DNA of 64,000 bases, taken from assembly GCA_002812745.2 (NCBI GenBank), contig NCSJ02000027.1, forward strand, positions 124,001 to 188,000, read 5' to 3'. This document shows positions 10,806-22,809 of the stretch, piece after piece. The stretch's first letter is position 1, and each line of letters begins with the position of its first letter. Made by a program: the position numbers and the translations under genes. This DNA comes from Scytalidium lignicola (lineage: Eukaryota > Ascomycota > Leotiomycetes). Under the pieces are notes generated by a model. The model had not been told where the DNA came from. It did no database searches and was given only the letters and a program-made list of their open reading frames with translations.

Positions 10806-11975
10806 CTAGAGTCGACTGTTTACAGCAGTCAAGAGTGTATGTAATGTATCTAAAACAGGAATCGGCACTTGTAACTCTTTGGCTTTACGAACGGGATAGC
10901 CCAAAATGATTTCCACTTCCATTTTTCTTCCGGCTTTGCAATCGGCCTGCATACTGCTTCCTATCCCGGGCATGGCGAGGATCTTATCTATGAGTTGGTC
11001 GATTAAACTGTACTGTAATGGTACACCGCACTTGCGACTCACGTCGATAACTTCTCGCATGAGCTGTCGAGTCATGGGCATGGCGTTTGGAGAAGATTTG
11101 AGCCAGGACTGGGTATCGAGTAGTGTCAGAGTCGTGAGAGAATTCCATGCAGCATTCCATACAAGTTTCTCCCACCGCTTTAATTGTACGTCTTCCTCGA
11201 CGTCAACTGGAGTTTTTCCCGCTCTCAAAAGAGCTACGAATCGCTCCAATCTCTCCTGCTCTTCTTTCCTTTCTCTTTTTGGATTACTATATAGGCCAAT
11301 TTGCGTATGTTCGGATTTTGTATGCTTAACTATTCCTGGCACTGCTTGGCTTGCCCCAACCCACGTCTAACCATAGTTAGAAACTTCTTCAGGGTGTAAT
11401 AAAAGTGGGGCTCATACCACACAGGAGAGAATTGCGCAATCTGGGAACGCTTTACGGAATGGTTCCTCGTTACCAACTCCATTTTGAATGATGACAAGTG
11501 TCGTGTTTTTCCCAACAGCCGGGCGTAGTATATCTGGCACTGAGTTCTGACCGATGGCTTTGTTGGCACATACGATATAATCGTACACGCTTGCTGCTTC
11601 TGCGGGGCTTCGAACCACTTCAGAATAGTCAGTATAGTGCAGGTATGAATGCTGGGTTTCATGCACACCTCTATTAGGATAATAAGTGTGCTTTCCGTGA
11701 ACCTCGCTCTCTATGATAAGACCCTAAGGGAATCTACGATTAGATCCGTATGGTGAATCATTACGTATATGGAAGAACGCACATTATTCTTGACCGCTTC
11801 ATAATTGGAACGGGCAACTACCGTCAGCGACACGTTATCCTGGCGGCTTAGTATAAAAGCATAGAATGACCCTATGCTAGATAGCCTAGTGTTAGCTAGC
11901 TCCGTGGTATGAATGCTGGAGGTACTACACATACGCTCCAAGACCAAAGAGCAATACATTGATCTTCTCGGCCAT
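10806..11975 (-). CDS. Ketopantoate reductase-like oxidoreductase (ApbA/PanE family)
   Basis: Four exons (11975-11935, 11876-11783, 11723-11418, 11366-10806) join in frame to 333 aa, the normal family length. The N-terminal NAD(P)-binding motif GLGAIG (residues 11-16) is rebuilt across the first intron. CANKAIGQ carries the family lysine, followed by IQNGVGNE and the C-terminal helical domain with NAAWNSLT. Canonical enzymes reduce ketopantoate to pantoate in coenzyme A synthesis. Many fungal paralogues in metabolic clusters act on other 2-keto acids, and this one lies among sugar-acid and transporter genes. It could therefore reduce a 2-keto acid made by the neighbours (inference). No lesion is seen. 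Confidence 0.85.
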
Positions 11976-12386
11976 ATTCAGGGTGGCGGGATCAGGCGGC
12001 TCAGCTAATGCCTGAAAAACTAAGCTCATAGAGGACAATTTCCAAATATGAGATGGAAAAAGATATAAGATGACAGATCCAAACGGAAGGATGGAGGATC
12101 TTTCTGGCCACTGGATAATTAACCCTGCCACTAACCCCACGCTTGCTCATGCAATAGCCGTCGTGGCGGCCCTAGGAATTGCTGTTCGCTCACGCCAATC
12201 CCAGGCGATCGCTCGAGCATGTAAGATGACAATGCCATAGCACTGAGCCGTGTTATAGCAGTGCTCTCCTGTATAATAATGCATTAGTATAGAAATCTCC
12301 TCGCGTTGCCCTGTGTCCCCATAATTTTCACCTGAATCGGGCACATTCTTAACTTCAAACCTCGAAACAAACCATCCGAGAGCGAC
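11976..12386. promoter_or_regulatory. Shared promoter region of the ApbA-like gene and the first MFS transporter
   Basis: These 411 bases separate two divergent start codons, so both promoters must lie here or overlap the coding starts. I see no GCGTGGGG octamer and no coding region. Confidence 0.4.
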
Positions 12387-14072
12387 ATGAAAGATAGTAC
12401 TTCTGTCCGGAAAGATGAACTGGGAAGTGATCATATTGAAGATGCTGAGCGCGGTCCAATCCATCAGCAACGTATCATAGTAACAAAAGAAGATGTGAGC
12501 GATTTGCTTTTCCTCTATCTATTGCTGAGTCCTGTCATCGCACTTACTGATTCTTATATGATAGAATAAAACCATTCTTCGGAAGATAGATTTGGCGATT
12601 CTACCCATACTTGTTTGGGTCTACTTTCTCCAGGTGAGCGCTTCTTTCTTCGTAGGGTCAATTCCTTCGAGCTAACCTAGAGAGACGAATAGGTTCTCGA
12701 CAAATCCGTACTTGGGTATAGCGCTGTTTTTGGCCTTCAGCAAGATACAGGTCTTGTTGGGAGCCAGTACTCTTTAGTAGGCTCTATGGCTCCAATTGCA
12801 CAATTGGTCTGGCTTCCCTTTTCGTCGTTCCTTATTGTGAAAGTTCCCGGTCGCATTCTGATGGCCTCACTGGTCCTTGGATGGGGCCTTGCCCTGGCTA
12901 CAATGGCAGCCTGTCACAACTTTGGTGGACTCGCCACCACAAGATTCTTCCTTGGTCTTTTTGAAGCTGCATGTCTTCCGCTTTTCAGCATCATTACGAG
13001 CCTGTGGTACCGTAGAGCGGAGCAGCCGCTGCGAGTTGCTATATGGTATAGCATGAACGGTATGGGAACCATAATAGGCTCCGCGATCTCCTATGGTCTC
13101 GCGCAAATTCCTTCACCGGCTCTTAAACCGTGGCAGATAATATTCTTGTTCGTTGGACTTGTTACCATCGTAACGGCACCTGTGGTCTACCTGAGACTCG
13201 ATAATGATATTGATACAGCCCGATTCTTGACTGAGCGCCAGCGTGCACAGGCTATGGAGCGTCTTCGAGCGAATCAAACTGGGTTAGGCTCCGCACAGTT
13301 CAAATGGGATCACATCATAGAAGGTCTTATGGATCCAAAGACTTATGTATGGCTCAGCATGGCGCTTCTCTTAAATACTGGCGCATCGGTCGCCAACATC
13401 TTCGGTCCACTTATTCTTAACGGTTTGGGGTTCAACCAGAATATCACCTTGCTTCTGAACATGCCATTCGGCGCTGTCCAAGTGCTTATTATCATAGTCA
13501 CATCCTACATCGTTCAGCGATCTCGTATGAAGTCAGTCTTAGTGGCTATTCTCATACTTCCTGTGATTGCCGGTTTGGCTACACTTTATCGAGTCCCGCG
13601 CACTCATAGCAACCAGGGAGTTCTACTTATGGGCTACTACTTCCTTGCATTTCTCTACGGAGCAAACCCGCTCATCATGAGCTGGATCCTAGGAAATACT
13701 GCTGGTCAAACCAAGAAATCAATGGTTATGTGCGTTTTCAATATTGGCGTCTCAGCCGGTAACCTCGTTGGACCCCAGTTGTTTACTAGCAAGGATGCGC
13801 CTGCCTACATCCAAGGCCTACGCGCTGTATTGGGGATTTTCGTCGCTTTACTTGTACTTGTTTTTGTTCAGTTGGCATATCTTGTATTCTTAAACAAGAT
13901 GCAGATGAGGAAGAGGAAAGCGAATGGGAAGCAGGAGATTATTCAGGACCGTTCCATGATGGTCCGGTATACTGAAAATGACGAAAACATGGAAAGCGAA
14001 CGTGTACTTGTGGATCCAGAGACGGCAGACATAACGGATCGGAAAAATGACGAATTTATATACATCTACTAA
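12387..14072 (+). CDS. MFS transporter, DAL5/allantoate permease (anion:cation symporter) family
   Basis: Exons 12387-12494, 12565-12633 and 12693-14072 join in frame to 518 aa. The hydrophobic segments fit about 12 membrane spans with cytosolic ends. The protein opens with an acidic cytosolic tail, then RKIDLAILPILVWVYFLQ in the first span. Family marks are WYRRAEQPLRVAIWYSMNG in the N-terminal half and SWILGNTAGQTKKS in the C-terminal half. DAL5-family proteins import small organic anions (allantoate, nicotinate, pantothenate, sugar acids) by proton symport at the plasma membrane. Placement beside sugar-acid genes suggests uptake of the pathway substrate, which is inference. Divergent from the ApbA-like gene. 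Confidence 0.88.
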
Positions 14073-14224
14073 ATCACAATCTTTTTTCTTTAGGCGGGAA
14101 TTATCTAGGGGTATGCTGGCTGGGATGCTGAATATGTTAAGGTTACTATTCTCGTAGTCTAAAATCAACTGCGTCATGTCATATTTATATTCCTATAGTA
14201 GCAACTCTAAGTAAAAATGAAAGG

Positions 14225-17200
14225 CTAGACTACCCATCTTTGGAGCCAGCTATTAACAAAGCGATCAACGTATCCATCGCCAATCAAGTCTGGCACCCTT
14301 CCCAATCTAGGGCAGTGTGCTATAGTCTTCTCAGTCTCGAAGAGCAAGCCTTTGATGTCCTCTTCAGCAATGTCAGGAGACACTTGAGTAGACTCATCGG
14401 AAGGTAGTGCTTCATTCGCACCATACTTCGTAGCATAAAAATCATATAATTTAGCAGTTGGATTTTTCACCAGATCTGGATCACTTCGCTCCAATTTGCC
14501 CAACCATTCCGTTGCGTCAACCGTCTTAAACGCGGGAAGATTTGTACGATGGAGAGCTGGCAGAAGATCCCTCGTCCAGTGAAACTTCTGGGGATTCAGA
14601 ATGTGATACACAATATTAGGGTCTTCCACGTTGCTAGAGGAAGACACATTGCTGTCTCTATCTGAAAACACTAAATCAAGTATTGTGCTCGCGCAAATGT
14701 CAACCGGGAGCCATGACACATCCTAATGGAGCACCGTTATTAGCATTTCTCACTACGCATTTAAGAATAATCTTTATCATTATGGCAGTAAACATAATGT
14801 ATTGAAATTGAACTCACCTCATCTAACTTGGGCAATGCACCAATGCTCACCGCACTCCTTATCATCAGAGGCACAGCTTCTGTTTCGTTCCAGTTGCCTG
14901 TTGCTCCGTCCCCAGCTAATTGTCCGATCCGGAGGACTTGTGCGGTCATCCCCATCGACCTCCTAGCATTGTTAACTATATGCTCGCTTACCATTTTACT
15001 TCGCCCATAGCCCATCTTCTGAGCGTGGTTGAGGTTTGTAATTATCGTTTCAGGTATGGAAGCAGGCCTGGGAGTACCGCTAGCAGTTGAAATGGAGCTG
15101 CAGAAGAAGAATTTTGCAGGCGAGGCCAATTGTACACGAAGGCAGATGCTTAGTAGATTATGTACACCTTGGATGTGTTGTGGCTCGAAAGACTGGATGC
15201 CGAGATTGAAATTCACAGCCCACGCACTGTGGATGACGTGGGTGAGAGTTGAGAGAAGCATTTGCAGATTATCATCCGATAGACCAAGATCAGAGTGACT
15301 GAAGTCACTGGGTAATGCAATTATCTTTGATCTTTCATGTTCAGTGAGCTGCAAACCACGAGACGAAAGGGACGTTAAGACACGAGAGAGAGCAGCAGGC
15401 TCATTGGCTGCCCTCACAAGGGCTACGACTTTACCAACATTCTCCATCTTAACAAGACCAGTCAGAAGAAAACTGCCCAAATTTCCAGTTGTCCCCGTTA
15501 TAAGCTATAATGTAATGTTAGTCTCCAGTATACATGATCATGTATCTCATCGCCCATATCAAACTTACCACGCAGTCTCTCTCGGCCTCTGAAAGATCAC
15601 CAGCTACCCTCTCAAAATGAGAGTACTTTTCAATCAATTCTTCCATAACTTTTATTTCATCAACTTCTTCATCTCCCTCTGATATTCTCATAGAGTAGAG
15701 ATGTCTAGCAAGCCCTTGCACATTGCCCTTCTCGAAGACTATATTCTGACTCAGCTCCCCAGCACTGTCGCCAAGATCTATTTCCTTCTTTATCATTCCC
15801 CACATACGCATTGTCTGCAGACTATCAACGCCAGCTGCAAATATATCACTCTCAACAGTCTCCAAGGCAACGTTAAACTCATCATGAAACTTATTCAACA
15901 ACCATGTTTCTAGCTCCTGGACATCAAGCTGAAGCGTTCCAACCTCTCCATTTTCGAAATTATTGTACACTTCATCAATAGTATCGGCATATTGCTCATA
16001 TAGTTGTGCTCGGATGAATGTGCCTTTGTCAGTACGGGGATATTGTGCGTCAGGACCTAATATAACAACAAGCTCTTTGGGGATGCGCCCAAATGTCTCG
16101 GCAGTGCTATTTGCAAACTCAATTAGAGGCCAAATTCTCTCCATATACTCCTCATCAGTAAGCTTAGCAGCGCTATCACTCTTGAACACCAGAAGACCAG
16201 GGGCAGTTCTTCCCACCCCTATCATAGCTGCTTCGCGAACTAATTCAGATTGCCTGATATGACCTTCAACAGGTATAGGGAGTACCTTCTCCCCATTCAG
16301 AAGTGTAATCCTGTCGTCCAGACGGCTAACATATTTCCAGTAATTTGACTTATGAGGGTCCGGATGTCGAATAAACAAATCTCTTGTTCGAAAAGAGTTT
16401 GGAGGGTAATCTGAATTCGATGGTCCTTTTGATGGTAAACCGTCTAAAGCAACACATTCGTATATTCCTGGTGAAATTTCATCCATGAGCACATGGTCAG
16501 CAACTGGGCGTTTAAGGCGCATCCAACTCCATTCGTTATCTCCTGCTGGGCGGAAAGAAGTCATAATTTGTCCCGTTTCAGTCCTGTACTGCAAGATCAG
16601 TCGCTTCATATGCGAAATTAAAAATATAATTTCTTAGAAAGACAAATCTCCTAGGATATATAACTTACGCTCCGTAATTAGCCACAACATTAACCCCTCT
16701 CTCTACGAGCCTGTCACCGAGACTATCTGGGCAGCTGCTACCAGCATACAAAACCAGCTCTGTTCGTGATAGCGCCCTTATTCCATCTTCAGTCTCCGCC
16801 AAAAGTTTCATCACATACGGCACGGCGCACAACATCTTAGGTTTAGCCACGGCCATTGCCTCCATCAAGTTCTGTCGCGTAACAGGGAATGCAAAATTTC
16901 CAATATAGAAAGTGTTCTTTGAGTAAAGGCATCGAAAGAGCTCCATTAAGGCGTGGCTATGAAAGAGTGGAGATGTGCAAAATGCACGGCGGGCAAGTGT
17001 TTTGCAGAAGTTTGCCAGGCAGGCGTAATTGGTGAGGAATATGGGCTTTGGAAATCCGGTAGAGCCAGACGAATGGATGATCCAAGCTATTTTACTAGAC
17101 TCTTTTTTAGGATCACACATGCGGTGGAATTTAGGGGCCGCAACGTTCCGGTAGTGAGTCCTTTCAAGCATAGGTAACAATCTGACTTCTCTCTCCACTT

Positions 17201-17722
17201 GAATCGCCTGTGCTATGGTCTCAAAATCTGGAGTTGTAATCAACATATCGCAATCTGACATCTCAAGAAGGCGGGCATACGCCGGGGCCGTCAATCTTGT
17301 GGATAGAAACAGGACGCCCCAGCCCAGGCGATTGAGAGCGAATATAGAAACAACGACTTCGAAGCTTGACGGAGCCAGAATAGCTACAATTGGGGCCTTG
17401 TCCTGGGAAGGGTCCTAAAGCTGACATTTAGATTCTATTTATACCCAAGACTCTACAATATACCTACAGCGTGTTGAATTCCAACACTCATATATCTTGC
17501 AACTGCTGCATCTGCAAATCTGTCTAGATCACCAGCTGTAAACTCTTCAAAATCGCTTACGCCCTTTGCTGGATAGGCTACCAGCGGGATTCTGATCGGC
17601 TCAGCTACATATGATCTAAGCAGATCATCAATTGTGGAATGTACGGGCATGAAAGGATTTAGTGTTGAGCTGCTAGTGAGAAATGTAGAAGATTCTACAA
17701 GAGTAGTTGTAGTTGATTCCAT
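14225..17722 (-). CDS. NRPS-like carboxylate reductase with adenylation, thiolation and reductase domains (A-T-R)
   Basis: Five exons (17722-17468, 17414-16669, 16583-15569, 15504-14818, 14722-14225) join in phase to 1066 aa, the usual size of fungal A-T-R enzymes. The adenylation domain covers about residues 30-530 with SSGSTGFPK (200-208), YGATETG and PRTDKGTF (Lys520). The thiolation domain carries the phosphopantetheine serine at about 588 in FAAGVDSLQ. The reductase domain starts with the NAD(P) motif TGTTGNLG (675-682) and has a Tyr838-x3-Lys842 pair. Such enzymes activate a carboxylic acid as AMP ester, load it as a thioester and release it as aldehyde or alcohol. There is no condensation domain, so it is not a peptide synthetase. 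ATG 17722 was preferred over an upstream in-frame ATG at 17746. The substrate is unknown; transporters flank it on both sides. No lesion is seen. Confidence 0.9.
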
Positions 17723-18517
17723 AGCGAATAGCACAGGCGTGCACAAACAGTGTTCACTATTTTCACAGAGCAGGCGAGTTCACGTATTTAGCATAAATAT
17801 ATATTGTAGCGTTGTCGTTTCAAACAAAAGCGAGATTACTGCAGTTCAATTTTGATATTAGACGTTGTGGAGGATTAAGACAGATGAAAGGGGACAAGCC
17901 GCACCTAAGGTTATTGAACCTGGCCACGAGTGTCGGAATTTCGTGGGCGACATATCCGGGAGATGACATATCCGGGACATACCCGTAGGTAGCGTATCCG
18001 GGGTCGGAATTGACGTAGGGAACCTTAACGTGGGGTTCTCCAGATGCAGGAGGAAGTGAGAAAGGTTAACAATAGGAAACATTTTACCACCAGTCCCCGT
18101 TGTATGTTGAAGGGTTATTCCACCAATGGTCCAAGCCGTAATCTGCCTCCCTTTTTACTGTAATACACCAGTCTATTTCTCGTAGTTTATTAAATGCCTA
18201 CCACTACATACTCCCTACTCCTCTCTGTTCACATATAAAGGGTGGATCACGCCAATTCAAGAGACAAATCTATTATATAGGGATAACAGCTCTGATATTN
18301 AAAAAAACTGGAAATTCGGTGCTAGTTTCAGAATTGAGAATATGAACAGTTATAATTGGATTCTTAATCTACTATACTATAAAATCATATATAGGCTGCC
18401 CAAGTTCAAATATGCTATATCTATTCTTCAACAACGAAGGTACACTACTAACTAACCTCACCAACATAACACNAAAAAACATATTAAATAAATCGCATCT
18501 TTGTCAGCCTAAAATTA
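17723..18517. promoter_or_regulatory. Upstream region of the carboxylate reductase and 3' flank of the second transporter
   Basis: No gene is convincing. The proximal part (17723-18130) is GC-richer and holds three CCGGG boxes. The distal part (18180-18517) is AT-rich, with N characters beside A runs at 18300 and 18473, and looks like intergenic DNA or 3' untranslated sequence. Confidence 0.4.
17950..18003 (-). repeat. Triple TATCCGGG box upstream of the carboxylate reductase
   Basis: ACATATCCGGGA occurs at 17950-17961 and again at 17966-17977. The related GCGTATCCGGGG is at 17992-18003, with CATACCCGTA between the last two. The boxes sit 228-281 bases before the ATG. Spaced CGG/CCG boxes are typical of Zn2Cys6 regulator sites, so this may be an operator cluster (inference). 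Confidence 0.5.
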
Positions 18518-20377
18518 TCAGTAGACGTATCGAAAATTTAGATTTTCTCGATCCGTCATATCAGTAAACGCAGTAGCGTATAGTAGATCTCTGCGAGCTT
18601 CAAACTGCGTTGACGAATCAATGCCTTGAATAGCATCTCTCTTTTTATTCTCCCACTTGAGAAGAATACCGAGTAGTAATACTAACCCTATTTCCACTGC
18701 ATACCCAACGATCATCGATCCGATACCAAGTCGATACTCAGGCGCCTGGTCGGACTTATAAAAGAAGGGTCCACCAATATTACCAACACAAACACCTACA
18801 AAGAGGGTCGCGCTGGTGATAACCTTTTTCGTGTGTCCTGCTGTATTACCTGTGAGGATGGAAAGGATGAGGACAAATGCTGCTTGGTTGGTTCCAGTGA
18901 GGTAGTACATTATCAGGAGGCCAACTCTATGATCAGAACTGAGAAATCGAAGGCCAAGGGCGCCGGCAAAGCTGGGAAGGAGGAAAAGAACTGCCATCAG
19001 ATAGCGATTATTTGGAGGGAGGCGGTCATTAATAAGAACGCAGACGAGGATCGATATTATGATAATTGCACCATAAGGGATTTGCATGATAGTAGTGACC
19101 ACTATTGATCTGTCAGTAAGACATTAGCATATATGAAAAAAAAACATACGGGTTGAAAAACCGAATCCTTGAATGATGAGTGTTCCAAAGTTGCTTATGC
19201 CTCCATTCGGAATGTTGGCAAATGTAGCTATGAAGAAAAACCAAAGAGTTTTGTAGTCGGAGAAGGCTTCCTTCACTTGGTACAACTTGAAATGCTTGTT
19301 CTCTACCCCAGTCTGATTCTCACGTAGACGTTCGACAGACATCCTCTTCTCGCTGTGGGATAAGAAACGCGCTGTGACCGGAGAGTTTGGAAGGACAGTA
19401 AAGAGGACAATTCCCCACATGCAGCAAAGTGCGCCCACGATTAGAAATTCATACTTCCAGGACGGAAGATGGCCTTTAATATGTCCTATCCCGTAACCAA
19501 GAAGTCCACCAACAGCATTACCCAACCCGTTTGCGGTGTACCAGATGCCGACTCTAATCGGCTGTTCGCGACGAGTATACCACATCGTTGTGATGAGCAT
19601 GAAAGCGGAGTCACTATATATTCAGAGATTAGCTTTTCAATTACTAACTGTGTACAAGCANTTTTTTTGTAGCTATAGAACGGACCTGCAACCCTCGACT
19701 CCACCCGAAAGCACCCGCAAGACTGTCAGCTGAGTAAAGTTTTTAGCAGCAGCTATACAAATAGTTAACGAAAGGAATCAAGTTCAAATAATACAGGAGA
19801 CGGTACCTTGGCACATCAGGAGGGCACCCCATAGAAAAATATTAACCGCGAGATATTTTGCCAGAGGAAATCGCTGCAGCATGTAGTTGGTAGGGAACGC
19901 CCATGCCAACCAGCCGAAGTAAAACACACTGGAAAGCCAAGAGTACTCTGTTCCAACAAGATTTAGATCTTCTCTAATACCAAATATAGCAGCGTATGAT
20001 AAAGTGGTTTTGTCAACCTGTTATAGACTTCAGCGTGATGCGTAGTGGATCTCGGCGGCAGGGTGAGAGCTTACATAGTAGAAAGTGTAACAGACAATCA
20101 GACACGGCAGTATCAAAAGGTCAATCTTCCGGATAAGCTTCCCCTCTGTGCGCGGGTCGACAATTTCGTTCAGCTGCTCAACATTTTCAAACAGGGCAAG
20201 GGCAGTATCGCCGTCAGTTTGGTTTACAAGTGACTTCCAGGCTGGAAGTGTTGAAGCTGGCGACAATGCTTCATGGTGATCAATAATGACTTGGTCTACA
20301 TTCTCTTCAAGCTGGATGCCATGGTCCGGTCGTTTGGCATTGGCGTCGCCACTGGTCTTTTGCTCGCTGTTAGTCAT
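18518..20377 (-). CDS. Second DAL5-family MFS transporter
   Basis: Exons 20377-20075, 20017-19807, 19752-19686, 19613-19150 and 19101-18518 give 542 aa with consistent phases. The third exon has only 67 bases and uses a GTCCGT donor. Family marks are RKIDLLILPCLIVCYTFYY in the first span, WYTRREQPIRVGIWYTANG, and SILTGNTAGHTKK in the C-terminal half. It resembles nicotinate/pantothenate/allantoate symporters of the plasma membrane. The N at 19662 falls in the third intron, so it does not affect the protein. It diverges from the flavocytochrome b2-like gene across about 730 bases, hinting at common control. The substrate is unknown. Confidence 0.86.
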
Positions 20378-21105
20378 GGTTTCTGACAGTATGGTATAGT
20401 AACATTAAGTGCTACAAGTCACCAAGCGATATGACAGATACTAGACAAGTCTCTATGATAATCGCAGCGAGAGGATGAAGGCAATGTTATGTTGCTCGCC
20501 CCTCCTGCCTCTTCTCCCATAAATTTCTCACCTCTCCCATGCCCGGAAAAGGGCTGGGTTCAACGAATGGCCTTAACAAAGAGCTTGCTATTATCGTACG
20601 GTGCGCATCTTGCTTCTGACCAGGTTCCCCTCAAACGGCATCATCAACATACAGGGTTAGAATGCGGAGAGCGAACAAGATACTACCTCCACATTCTCAC
20701 TGTAACGTCAAATATACACCGACAACCCACTTACCAAACACGAGTCTTTGAGTTAGACTTCACCCGGAGGTTAACCCCGGATTACGGCAGGATCAACCAG
20801 ACCTTTGCCCCCACACTAAGCTCTGCAGGCTACGGCCACCACGCTTGAACAGAATCGTGCGAAGTGTGTTGGATTTATCAAAAGCTTATGTTATTTTCCC
20901 TTTCTAGTCTAGAGGCAGCGTGAGTTTTGCAACCCAATATGGAACTTCGTAGGCAGACACTGTGCCCACCCGTGAGCCAATAAATAATCTCTCGTTCTAC
21001 TTGTCACAACAATGTACTCGTACACGTACAGGGGTTATTAATTACTTCCTAGGTTTGTATCTAGCAACTCAAAATAACAGCTGGAGATATTTGCAATCAG
21101 TCACC
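20378..21105. promoter_or_regulatory. Divergent promoter region, transporter and flavocytochrome b2-like gene
   Basis: No gene is recognised. The 119-codon plus frame at 20489-20848 has no recognisable domain. Pyrimidine-rich stretches near 20500-20540 would suit a core promoter for the minus-strand transporter. Confidence 0.35.
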
Positions 21106-22647
21106 ATGCTCAGCGCCCAAGAGGTAGCAAAACACAATGGCCGAAACTCATGCTGGGTTATTATTCACGGCAAGGTATATGATGTGACCGGTGTGTGCTT
21201 TAATCGGATGAAATACATATACCGTACACGTTCTAACGCAGAGCTCTAGAATTCCTCAATTCGCACCCTGGAGGGGCCCAGGTCATCCTTCGAAGTGGCG
21301 GCCAAGATATAACCGCAGACTACGATGCCATACACTCTCCAAACCTGGTGGACGAAACACTGGCAACATCTGCCTCCCTCGGAGCAGTTGACCTTGCCAC
21401 CATAACCAAGGTCAAGCAACAAGCCCCTAAGATCCAGACGCAGATGAGAGAAAGCGATCTTATATTGCTCAATCTTAAAGACTTTGAAATTGCCGCCGAG
21501 AGAAATGTTACAGCGGCTGCATGGGCTTATTTTGAATCCGCGGCCGATGATGAAATCACCAAAGCGAGAAATCTGAAAGCATTCCGAAAAATCGCTTTGC
21601 GGCCTCGGATCTTACGCGACGTTGATAGTATCAATACTAGCATAACTATCCTAGGTAAGCCCAGTGCTATGCCGATATTCGTTGCACCTTGTGGCCTAAA
21701 TAAACTGGCACATCCACTCGGGGAATGCGCCATCACTTCTGCCGTTGGCAAAGATGGTTTGATTCAAGTTATCAGCACTGGAGCGAGCATGCCACCCGAA
21801 AACATTATTGCGGCTAGGAGAGATAGGTCGCAACCTGTTTTCTTTCAGTTGTATGTCAACAAAGATATAGAAAAGTCCAAGACTCTCATTAGAAGGGTTG
21901 AAAAGCTCGGATTCAGTGCCATTTGGCTAACAGTTGATTCGCCTGTCTTGGGAAAGAGGGAGCGAGATGGCAGAATAAAAGCTAAGGATAACGTATGTTT
22001 GAACTAAGTGTCATGAATCTTCTGCTGATGTGCATTTCCAGAATGGCGCGAGCAGTAGTGGAATTGCAAAGTCATCAACAGGTTATATATCGTCGAGTTT
22101 GAGATGGACTGATCTCGAATGGATACGGAAAGAAACGTCCCTTCCTTTGGTTATCAAGGGTATTCAGACCGTAGAGGATGCTGTACTCGCACAAAAGCAT
22201 GGAGTTGATGGAATTGTACTTTCAAATCATGGAGGAAGGTCTCAAGACACGTATTACATAACCTCCCTCACTGAATGATTCAACTCTCATATTAACACAT
22301 CTATAGTTCCCAAGTTTCACTTCTCACCTTACTTGAAATACGAAAGTTTGCACCCTGGCTAATTGAAGACAAAATGGAGATCTATATCGACGGTGGGATT
22401 CGTCGCGGGACGGATGTCGTAAAGGCACTTGCACTGGGTGCAAACGCGGTCGGACTTGGGCGGCCATTTCTGCACGCCTTGGCTGTTGGTGGTGAGGACG
22501 GTGTTCGAAAAATGATTGAAATTCTGCAAGAAGAGTTATGTACCAACATGGCATTGGTAGGTGCCACAAACATAGCTGAAATTGTGCCAGAAATGGTTAA
22601 TGTGAGCGAACTGGAGNAAAAAACTTATTGGATCTGTTAAATTATAA
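21106..22647 (+). CDS. FMN-dependent 2-hydroxyacid dehydrogenase with cytochrome b5 domain (flavocytochrome b2-like)
   Basis: Exons 21106-21190, 21250-21992, 22042-22250 and 22307-22647 join in phase to about 458 aa. A short cytochrome b5 domain holds heme ligands His34 (HPGG) and His57. A TIM-barrel FMN domain follows with VIKG (Lys315), the catalytic histidine 339 in SNHGGR, and the phosphate-binding DGGIRRGTD and GRPF loops. Known relatives oxidise L-lactate or mandelate and pass electrons to cytochrome c. The ATG sits directly at the b5 domain with no visible mitochondrial presequence, so a location outside the mitochondrion is possible. An N at 22617 precedes six A's. Without it the end reads [13 protein letters not shown], stop at 22645-22647; with it the frame stops at 22640. 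The native substrate is uncertain. Confidence 0.87.
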
Positions 22648-22809
22648 ACTCAATAATCTAGCAATCACTTCATCCTTTAAACAACGGAAGTTCAAATCTA
22701 CTTTGCCAGCCAGCAGTATATCTGCAACCAATCAACTCTCATTTCTATACTAAGCTCACAATAATACAATTACTACTTAAAAATTCTATCTCTTGGTCTT
22801 ATCTGAGGC

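Noticed and set aside
12867..13106. Minus-strand 79-codon frame inside the first transporter
   Set aside because: Antisense shadow of a membrane-protein coding exon without any recognisable motif.
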